Of a stretch of 64,000 nt of DNA, positions 57,186-64,000 are shown one piece after another. The notes beneath the pieces are model-generated. The model was given only the letters and a program-made list of their open reading frames with translations. It had not been told where the DNA came from and did no database searches. Position 1 is the stretch's first letter, and every line of letters begins with the position of its first letter. Source of the stretch: Exiguobacterium flavidum (GTDB lineage Bacteria; Bacillota; Bacilli; Exiguobacteriales; Exiguobacteriaceae); assembly GCF_003344535.1 (NCBI RefSeq), contig NZ_QPKS01000006.1:65690-129689 (forward strand), in the 5' to 3' direction. The position numbers were made by a program, and so were the translations under genes.

Positions 57186-60100
57186 CGGATCACCGCCTTC
57201 TTCATGTGCGAGAATGCCGGAATCGAGTTCGCTTCGAACGATAGGCTCTCGATGACACGCAGGAGTGCTTCCGCCGTGTCGAGCGACGTCAGGCAGACGA
57301 CGTTGTTCTCTGCTGCTGCGCGCCGGATGATGAACCCGTCCTTAGTCGCGCGTGAATCGCGGCTCATCGTATTGATGACGTACTCGACTTCCGCGCTCTC
57401 GATGCACCCGAGCATCGAGTCCGCCTCACCGATCTTCCCGACAGTCTGGACAGTCAGTCCGGCAGCGGCGAGTACGTCCTTAGTTCCTTGCGTCGCGAGC
57501 AGACGGAATCCGAGCGTCGCGAATCGCATCGCAAGTCGCAATACTTCTTCCTTATCGCCGTCCGCGACCGTCAACAGAACGCTGCCGTGCCTTGGAATCG
57601 CCATCCCGGAAGCGAGCAGCCCTTTATAGAGCGCCTTCTCGAGCGTCCGGTCCGTCCCGATCACTTCCCCGGTCGACTTCATCTCAGGTCCGAGCGACGG
57701 ATCGACTTCCTTGAGCTTCGCGAAGGAGAAGACGGGTACTTTGACCGAGACGATCTCGCTCTCAGGCAGAACGCCGCTCTCAAGTCCGTACGAGGCAAGC
57801 GTCTCGCCTAGGATGATGTTCGTCGCGAGCCGCGCGACAGGTAAACCTGTCACCTTCGAGATGAACGGTACCGTCCGGCTCGCGCGCGGGTTGACCTCGA
57901 GGACATACAAGGAGCCGTCCGCATAGACGAACTGGATGTTGAGCAGACCCTTGATCCGGAAGGCCTTCGCGATCCGTGTCGTATAGTCTGCGATGAGCGA
58001 CTTGATGTCTTCCGGGACCCGTTGCGGCGGGTAGACGCCGATCGAATCTCCTGAATGGACGCCGGCCCGTTCGATGTGTTCCATGATGCCCGGAATGACG
58101 ACGTCCGTCCCGTCGCAGATCGCGTCGACCTCGAGTTCCATTCCGGTCAGGTACCGGTCGACGAGGACCGGTCGCTCCGGAGAGGCGATGACCGCGTGCT
58201 TCATGTAATGTTCGAGTTCTTCGTCACTGTAGACGATTTCCATCGCGCGTCCCCCCAGGACATAGGATGGCCGGACGAGTACGGGGTAGCCGAGCCGGCT
58301 TGCGGCCTCGAGCGCTTCGCCGACCGTGACGGCCGTCTGACCCGGGGGTTGCGGAATCTGAAGATCGTTCAGTGCCGCCTCGAATTGTTTCCGGTCTTCC
58401 GCCCGGTCGAGGTCGTCAAGCGACGTCCCGAGAATTTTTACGCCCCTCGCTTCGAGTGACGCCGCGAGGTTGATCGCCGTCTGCCCGCCGAACTGGACGA
58501 TCACGCCGATCGGCTGTTCGTTACGGATGACCTCCATGACATCCTCCGTCGTCAGCGGTTCGAAGTAGAGCCGGTCGGACACGGAGAAGTCGGTCGATAC
58601 CGTCTCCGGATTATTGTTGACGATGATCGCTTCGTACCCCGCCTCCCGGATCGCCTGGATCGAGTGGACCGTCGCATAGTCGAACTCGACGCCTTGCCCG
58701 ATCCGGATCGGTCCTGAACCGAGGACGAGGATCGACTGGCGTTCCGTCTTGACGGCCTCGTTCTCCGTCTCATATGTCCCGTAATAGTAAGGAGTGTCCG
58801 ACGCGAACTCGGCTGCGCACGTGTCGACCATCTTGTAGACAGGACGGATTCCCTGCTCGAGACGCTGCCGTTCGATTTCGTCAGCCGTCGTCCCGCTGAT
58901 CCGGGCGATCATCACATCGCTGAAGCCGAAGCGTTTCAATTCGAGCAAGCTCACTTCCTGACTCTCGACTTTCTGCTCGAGCCGATGGATGTTCGCGAGC
59001 TTCTCGAGGAAGAAGCGGTCGATCCCGGTCATCTCATGGAGTCTTTCGACCGTGTACCCTCTCATCAAGGCGGCGTAGAGGGCAAACAGCCGCTCGTCGG
59101 TCGGCGTCTTCACTTTTTCTTCGAGCAATGGAGCGTCGAGCGAGGCGAATGTCGGCATGTAAAGATCATGCGTACCGATTTCGAGCGATCGTACCGCCTT
59201 CAGCAGTGCCTCCTCGAGTGTCCGTCCGATGGCCATCACCTCGCCAGTCGCCTTCATCTGCGTGCCGAGCGTCCGGTCCGCCGTCTCGAACTTGTCGAAC
59301 GGGAAGCGCGGAATCTTCGCGACGACATAGTCGAGCGCCGGTTCGAACGAGGCATAGCTCGTCTCGGTGATCGGGTTCTTCAGCTCTGACAAGGAGTAGC
59401 CGACGGCGATCTTCGCAGCGAGCTTCGCGATCGGGTAGCCGGTCGCCTTCGAGGCGAGCGCTGACGAACGCGAGACACGCGGATTGACCTCGATGACGTA
59501 GTACTGGAAGCTGTCCGGGTCGAGCGCGAACTGGATGTTGCAGCCGCCTTCGATCCCGAGCGCCCGGATGATGTCGAGCGAGACGTTGCGGAGCATCTGA
59601 TAGTCACGGTCCGACAGCGTCTGTGTCGGCGCGAAGACGATCGAGTCCCCGGTATGGACACCGACCGGGTCGAAGTTCTCCATCGCGCAGACGATGATCG
59701 CCTGATCCGATGCATCCCGCATCACCTCATATTCGACCTCCTTCATGCCCGCGATCGATTTCTCGAGCAACACCTGACTGACCGGGCTCGCTTTGAGACC
59801 GCCTTCGACGATCCGCCGGAAATCCTCCGGCGTTTCCGCGATTCCGCCGCCCGTTCCGCCGAGCGTGTAAGCCGGGCGGATGATGATCGGCAATCCGATT
59901 CGCTCCTCGAATCGTTCCGCCTCTTCAAGTGAATGGACGATTTCGCTCTCCGGCACCGCGTGACCGAGCCGGTACATCAGTTTTCGGAATAAATCCCGGT
60001 CCTCCGCCTCCTCGATCGCGGAAAGCTTCGTCCCGAGCAGTTCGACACCGTATTCCTTCAAGACACCGAGCCGGTCGAGTTCGACCGCGAGATTGAGTCC

Positions 60101-60382
60101 CGTCTGTCCGCCAAGCGTCGCGAGAAGCGCGTCCGGCCGTTCCTTGCGGATGATCTGCGAGACGAATTCAGCTTGGAGCGGTTCGACGTAGACACGGTCC
60201 GCGACGGTCGGGTCCGTCATGATCGTCGCCGGATTCGAGTTGACGAGGATGACTTCGTACCCTTCCTCTTTCAAGGCGTGGCATGCCTGAGTCCCTGCAT
60301 AATCGAATTCCGCTGCTTGGCCGATGACGATCGGGCCGGACCCGATCACGAGAATCTTCTGGATATCCTGTCGCTTAGTCAT
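57182..60382 (-). CDS. carB: Carbamoyl-phosphate synthase large subunit
   Basis: Makes carbamoyl phosphate from ammonia, bicarbonate and two ATP. Two homologous ATP-grasp halves: [20 protein letters not shown] with [14 protein letters not shown], then [19 protein letters not shown] with [13 protein letters not shown]. The C-terminal allosteric MGS-like domain (about 930-1066) is where UMP/IMP control acts. 1066 aa. Overlaps carA and pyrK by 4 nt each. The pyrimidine-operon copy. Confidence 0.97.
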
Positions 60383-61458
60383 ACGTTACCTCCTGTGTGA
60401 GTCAAAGTCATGAATTCATCGAACAGATCGTTCGCGTCCGTCGGCCCTGGTGAAGCCTCCGGATGATACTGGACCGAGAAGATCGGCAGCGTGGAGTGTT
60501 TGATTCCTTCGACTGTTCCGTCATTGATCGCGATATGCGTCACCTCAAGCGACTTACCGGGCAGCGACGTCTCATCGACCGCATATCCATGGTTCTGCGA
60601 CGTGATGCTCACCTTGCCCGTCCGGATGTCCTTGACCGGGTGATTCGCACCCCTGTGTCCAAATGGGAGCTTGAACGTATCGGCGCCATGCGCCAGCGCG
60701 ATCAGCTGGTGTCCGAGACAGATGCCGAAGATCGGTACTTTCGAAGACAACTCTTGAATGAGCGTCAAAGCGGACGGGACGTCCTTCGGGTCCCCCGGTC
60801 CGTTCGACAGCATGACACCGTTCGGCTCGTGCCGCAAGACGTCCTTCGCTGTCGCGTCATGCGGTACGATGACGACCTCACATCCCCGTCTGACGAGCTC
60901 GCGGGTGATGCCGAGCTTCGCGCCGAAATCGACGAGGACGATCCGCGGTCCTTCGCCCGGGATGATGACCGCGCTCTTCGTCGAGGCCCGCTCGACCTGG
61001 TCGCGCCGCTCTGGCGTCGCCACAATTGTTTCGAGTACTTCCTCAAGGACGAATTCTCCGTCGACGAGCATGCCGCGCATGACGCCTCTTGAGCGCAGGT
61101 GCCGCGTCAGCATCCGGGTATCGATCCCGGACAGTCCGGGAATGCCGAGTTCGTCGAGCGCTTCAGGCAGCGCCTTCGTCGAGCGGAAGTTCGATGGCGT
61201 CTCGCACACTTCGCGGACGATCAGGGCCTTCGCGAGCGGACGCGTCGTCTCGTAATCGTCCCGATTCACGCCGTAGTTGCCGATCAATGGGTTCGTCAGG
61301 ACGATCATCTGGTCACAATAGGACGGGTCGGACAACATCTCCTGGTATCCTGTCATCCCCGTTTGGAAGACGACCTCCCCGACACCACTTGGTGATGCGC
61401 CGAACGCCTTTCCTTCGAATACCATTCCATCCTCGAGTATGAGTGTACGATTAGACAT
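60379..61458 (-). CDS. carA: Carbamoyl-phosphate synthase small subunit
   Basis: Glutamine amidotransferase that feeds ammonia to CarB. N-terminal domain ([40 protein letters not shown]), then a class I amidotransferase domain with the Cys nucleophile in [19 protein letters not shown] and the His-Glu pair in [13 protein letters not shown]. 359 aa from ATG 61458 with AAGGAGG upstream; the stop of pyrC overlaps by 8 nt. Confidence 0.96.
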   Translation of the reverse strand: MSNRTLILEDGMVFEGKAFGASPSGVGEVVFQTGMTGYQEMLSDPSYCDQMIVLTNPLIGNYGVNRDDYETTRPLAKALIVREVCETPSNFRSTKALPEALDELGIPGLSGIDTRMLTRHLRSRGVMRGMLVDGEFVLEEVLETIVATPERRDQVERASTKSAVIIPGEGPRIVLVDFGAKLGITRELVRRGCEVVIVPHDATAKDVLRHEPNGVMLSNGPGDPKDVPSALTLIQELSSKVPIFGICLGHQLIALAHGADTFKLPFGHRGANHPVKDIRTGKVSITSQNHGYAVDETSLPGKSLEVTHIAINDGTVEGIKHSTLPIFSVQYHPEASPGPTDANDLFDEFMTLTHTGGNV

Positions 61459-62719
61459 AGTTCTCCTCCTTGAAAGCGATTTTTCCGGCAACGAGCGTCA
61501 GGACCGGATGGCCTTTCAGCTGCCATCCGCCAAACGGCGTGTTCTTCCCCTTCGAGCGGAAGCGCGCCGGATCGACCGTTCGCACCGTCTCGGTGTCGAC
61601 GAGGGTCAAGTCAGCCTGCGCCCCGACCTCGATCCGCCCGTAAGGCAGTCCGAAGACGCTCGCCGGGTCGATCGTCAGCCGGTTGATCAGCTGAGCGAGC
61701 GACACCTCCCCGTTCTCGACCAGTTCCGTATAGAGCAGCGGGAACGCCGTTTCGAAGCCTGTTATGCCGAAAGGTGCACGCTCCATGCCGAGCGCTTTCT
61801 CCTCGGCGGTATGCGGCGCGTGGTCGGTCGCGATGCAGTCGATCGTCCCGTCGAGCAGTCCTTCAAGGAGTGCCTCCCGGTCAGCCTTGCTCCGAAGCGG
61901 TGGATTCATCTTGAAATTCGGATCCATCCCTTTGATGTCGTCCTCGGTCAGGACGAGGTGGTGCGGTGTCACTTCCGCCGTGACGCGGATGCCCGCCCGC
62001 TTCGCGTCGCGGATGACGCGGACCGACTCCTTCGTCGAGACGTGGCAGACATGATAATGACACCCTGTCTCTTCCGCGATCAGGACGTCGCGTGCGATCT
62101 GGACGCTCTCGGCGAGGGACGGGATCCCTTTCAGCCCGTTCCGCTCACTGTACGCGCCTTCGTGTACGCATCCTTCCTTCAACGTATTGTCCTCACAGTG
62201 CGCCACGATCGCTTTGTCGAGTTTCTTCGCTGCGCGCATCGCCTCCCGCATCATGTGCGCACTCTGCACACCGACGCCGTCATCGGTGAAGGCGAAGGCA
62301 TCCTTCAGCTTGTCAAACGCGACGAGTTCGGTTCCGAGCTGATTTTTCGAAATCGCCGCGTAAGGCAAAACCCGGACTGCCGCCGTCTCCTCGATCTTTG
62401 CGAAGAGCGCATCGAGTGTCTCCCGGTCGTCCGGGACAGGGCGCGTGTTCGGCATCGCGCAGACGGTCGTGAATCCTCCTGCTGCAGCTGCCTCCGTTCC
62501 CGTCTTGATCGTCTCCTTCTGCTCGCCGCCCGGCTCGCGGAGGTGGACATGGACATCGACGAATCCCGGCAACGTCAGGAATGATCCCGCCTCGATGACC
62601 TCATCGGATTCCTCAGGTTTTGCGTCGAGCGACGTGATGATGCCGTCCTCGATTCGAATGTCCGACTCCTTGAACGTGTTCCCATCGAACCACTTTGCAT
62701 CCTTCAATCTCGTCTTCAT
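61451..62719 (-). CDS. pyrC: Dihydroorotase
   Basis: Cyclises carbamoyl aspartate to dihydroorotate. Zinc-binding motifs [19 protein letters not shown] (HxH), the [11 protein letters not shown] loop, and [14 protein letters not shown] near residue 300. 422 aa, class I long form. Start 62719 overlaps the pyrB stop by 4 nt; stop overlaps carA by 8 nt. Confidence 0.95.
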   Translation of the reverse strand: MKTRLKDAKWFDGNTFKESDIRIEDGIITSLDAKPEESDEVIEAGSFLTLPGFVDVHVHLREPGGEQKETIKTGTEAAAAGGFTTVCAMPNTRPVPDDRETLDALFAKIEETAAVRVLPYAAISKNQLGTELVAFDKLKDAFAFTDDGVGVQSAHMMREAMRAAKKLDKAIVAHCEDNTLKEGCVHEGAYSERNGLKGIPSLAESVQIARDVLIAEETGCHYHVCHVSTKESVRVIRDAKRAGIRVTAEVTPHHLVLTEDDIKGMDPNFKMNPPLRSKADREALLEGLLDGTIDCIATDHAPHTAEEKALGMERAPFGITGFETAFPLLYTELVENGEVSLAQLINRLTIDPASVFGLPYGRIEVGAQADLTLVDTETVRTVDPARFRSKGKNTPFGGWQLKGHPVLTLVAGKIAFKEENYV

Positions 62720-63639
62720 CTGCTCGTCCCCATTTCCATCTCTTTTTTCATTCTCATCGCCCGCTCAAGAATCGCCATCCGTGCGTAGACACCGTTCGTC
62801 ATCTGTTCGAAGATGCGGGACTTCGGATACTCGACGAGTTCGCTTGCGATCTCGACCCCGCGGTTGATCGGTGCCGGGTGCATGACGATGGCGTGATCCT
62901 TCAGCTTGCCGTAGCGCGCGATCGTCAAGCCGTGGGCCGCGTGATAGTCACCCGGATCGAACGCCATCGTTCCGTCGTGGCGCTCGTGCTGGACGCGAAG
63001 CAGCATCAAGACGTCCGCTTCGACTGCGTCATCGATACCGACATGCTCGATACCGAGCGTCGGATCGGCCCAGTCGACCGGACCTGAACCGACCACCCGT
63101 GCCCCGAGTCGTTTCAGCGCATCGACGTTCGAACGCGCCACCCGGCTGTGAGCGAGGTCTCCGCAGATCGCGACGGTCAGCCCGGTGAACTGCCCGAACG
63201 TCTCGCGGATCGTCATCAGGTCGAGCAGCGATTGGGATGGATGTTGACCGCTTCCATCTCCCCCGTTGATGAGCGGAATGTTCAATTCGTTCTGCAGTTG
63301 TTCATAGTAACCGGTCTCCCCGTGGCGGACGACGAGCATGTCGACCCCGATCGCCTCGAGTGTCCGGCAAGTGTCCGCGAGCGTCTCCCCCTTCTGGACG
63401 GAGGAGGTGGAGACGTCGAACGGGATTTCCTTCATGCGAAGCCGGTGCTCCGCCATCTGGAACGAGCACTTCGTCCGGGTCGAGTTCTCGAAGAACAGGT
63501 TCGCGACCGTCATGTCTGACAAATCCATCGCTCTTGCTCCATGTTTCAGTTCGATGGCCCGGTCGATCAATTCGATGATCTCAATCGTCTCGAACATTTC
63601 AAGTGTCAAAAAATTGGCTTTCGTCTTCGTCTTCATCAT
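62716..63639 (-). CDS. pyrB: Aspartate carbamoyltransferase catalytic subunit
   Basis: Joins carbamoyl phosphate and aspartate. The carbamoyl-phosphate loop [38 protein letters not shown] and [20 protein letters not shown] (aspartate/CP site) are present. About 307 aa from ATG 63639, with AAAGGAG 6 nt upstream; the next ATG is 3 nt later. First gene after the PyrR attenuator. No regulatory chain (pyrI) is seen, as in Bacillus. Confidence 0.96.
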   Translation of the reverse strand: MMKTKTKANFLTLEMFETIEIIELIDRAIELKHGARAMDLSDMTVANLFFENSTRTKCSFQMAEHRLRMKEIPFDVSTSSVQKGETLADTCRTLEAIGVDMLVVRHGETGYYEQLQNELNIPLINGGDGSGQHPSQSLLDLMTIRETFGQFTGLTVAICGDLAHSRVARSNVDALKRLGARVVGSGPVDWADPTLGIEHVGIDDAVEADVLMLLRVQHERHDGTMAFDPGDYHAAHGLTIARYGKLKDHAIVMHPAPINRGVEIASELVEYPKSRIFEQMTNGVYARMAILERAMRMKKEMEMGTSR

Positions 63640-63661
63640 CTTCCACTCCTTTTTCGGCCGC

Positions 63662-63758
63662 AAAAAAGCGCACCTTCTTCGTGAAGGTGCGCTGAAGCAG
63701 ACGGATGCATGATCCGTCTTCCTAAAGGGCCTCCACTTTATCGTCCTCTCTGGAACGA
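63662..63758 (-). promoter_or_regulatory. PyrR-dependent attenuator before pyrB
   Basis: The gap between the permease and pyrB has, in minus-strand order, a PyrR-binding loop TTCCAGAGAGGACG (63743-63757), a hairpin GACGGAT/ATCCGTC (about 63700-63719) and a perfect terminator AGCGCACCTTC/GAAGGTGCGCT followed by six T (63662-63693). This fits the known PyrR scheme, in which UMP-bound PyrR favours the terminator. Confidence 0.87.
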
Positions 63759-63759
63759 T

Positions 63760-64000
63760 TTAAAAGTCGTTAGCTGCTTTCTCGTATGAAGTTGATTTCG
63801 TTTCCTCGACTTCCGGCTGCTCCTCCTGCTTCGTCTTCGGCAGGATGAGGTTGAGCAGGATCCCGAGGACGGTCGCGAGCGCCATTCCCTGAAGGGCGAA
63901 CCCGTTGATATCGACTGCGGCATTCCCGATCCCGATGACGAGGATGACTGCTGAAATCGTCAAGTTGCGTTTATCCGCGAGATCGACCTTGTTCTCGACG
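63760..64000 (-). CDS. pyrP: Uracil permease (C-terminal fragment)
   Basis: Only the last 80 or so codons are present; the gene continues past the right edge. They contain transmembrane stretches (LTISAVILVIGIGNAAV, LQGMALATVLGILLNLILP) followed by an acidic tail, matching the end of UraA/PyrP-type uracil:H+ symporters. Its position between PyrR and pyrB in other Bacillales supports the call. Confidence 0.87.
   Translation of the reverse strand, partial: VENKVDLADKRNLTISAVILVIGIGNAAVDINGFALQGMALATVLGILLNLILPKTKQEEQPEVEETKSTSYEKAANDF

Noticed and set aside
61439-62584. 381-codon plus-strand frame opposite pyrC
   Set aside because: Antisense shadow of the conserved dihydroorotase; composition rich in Arg and Asp without any motif.

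Overview
This window is a long, almost entirely minus-strand stretch of a low-GC Gram-positive (Bacillales) chromosome. The gene order matches the Bacillus subtilis codY-to-pyr interval: xerC(codV)-hslV-hslU-codY, trmFO-topA-dprA, sucCD, ylqGH, rnhB, rbgA, rplS-trmD-rimM-rpsP-ffh-ylxM, ftsY-smc-rnc, the fapR lipid operon, recG, sdaA, fakA-yloU, rpmB, thiN-rpe-rsgA-prkC-prpC-rsmB-fmt-def-priA-coaBC-rpoZ-gmk and the pyr operon. The fairly high third-position GC, the absence of the sporulation gene spoVM between rpmB and thiN, and the protein sequences suggest a non-sporulating relative such as Exiguobacterium. That genus call is inference, not proven here.

Layout. 1-7.4 kb: the codV-W-X-Y operon (CodY cut off at the left edge) behind its own promoter, then tRNA modification (trmFO), topoisomerase I and dprA. 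7.4-9.6 kb: succinyl-CoA synthetase, with a catabolite-responsive element inside its promoter. 9.6-13.6 kb: ylqH/ylqG (flagellar-export-like), rnhB, rbgA and two tandem signal peptidases. 13.7-22.2 kb: ribosomal and SRP genes (rplS, trmD, rimM, rpsP, ffh, ylxM), ftsY and smc. 22.3-26.9 kb: a lone plus-strand YfkK-like gene, rnc, and the FapR-controlled fatty-acid and phospholipid operon (fapR-plsX-fabD-fabG-acpP). 27-32.7 kb: recG, the two serine dehydratase subunits, fatty acid kinase and an Asp23-family protein. 33-36.2 kb: rpmB (plus strand), thiamine pyrophosphokinase, the thiamine transporter thiT behind a TPP riboswitch with terminator, rpe and rsgA. 36.2-46.1 kb: PrkC/PrpC, rsmB, a fused Def-Fmt protein, priA, coaBC, rpoZ and gmk. 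46.3-54.2 kb is the accessory-like part: rqcH, a FUSC-type membrane protein overlapping a DUF4097-like membrane protein, an UPF0173 hydrolase, a HxlR regulator facing a VOC/quinone-oxidoreductase pair, and an acetyltransferase plus nucleotidyltransferase. 54.2-64 kb: the pyrimidine operon pyrP-B-C-carA-carB-K-D-F-E, with a PyrR attenuator between pyrP and pyrB and a terminator after pyrE.

How it fits together. Most genes are housekeeping and lie in tightly packed operons with 1-23 nt overlaps. Regulation visible in the DNA includes a FapR operator at the fapR promoter, a cre in the sucCD promoter, a TPP riboswitch before thiT, a PyrR attenuator before pyrB, a possible L19 leader, and many intrinsic terminators that split the run into transcription units. 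The most unusual feature is an intact in-frame fusion of peptide deformylase to methionyl-tRNA formyltransferase, two enzymes that act in opposite directions on the same formyl mark. No intergenic gap exceeds about 300 bases, and no rRNA, tRNA, CRISPR array, insertion sequence or prophage was seen.
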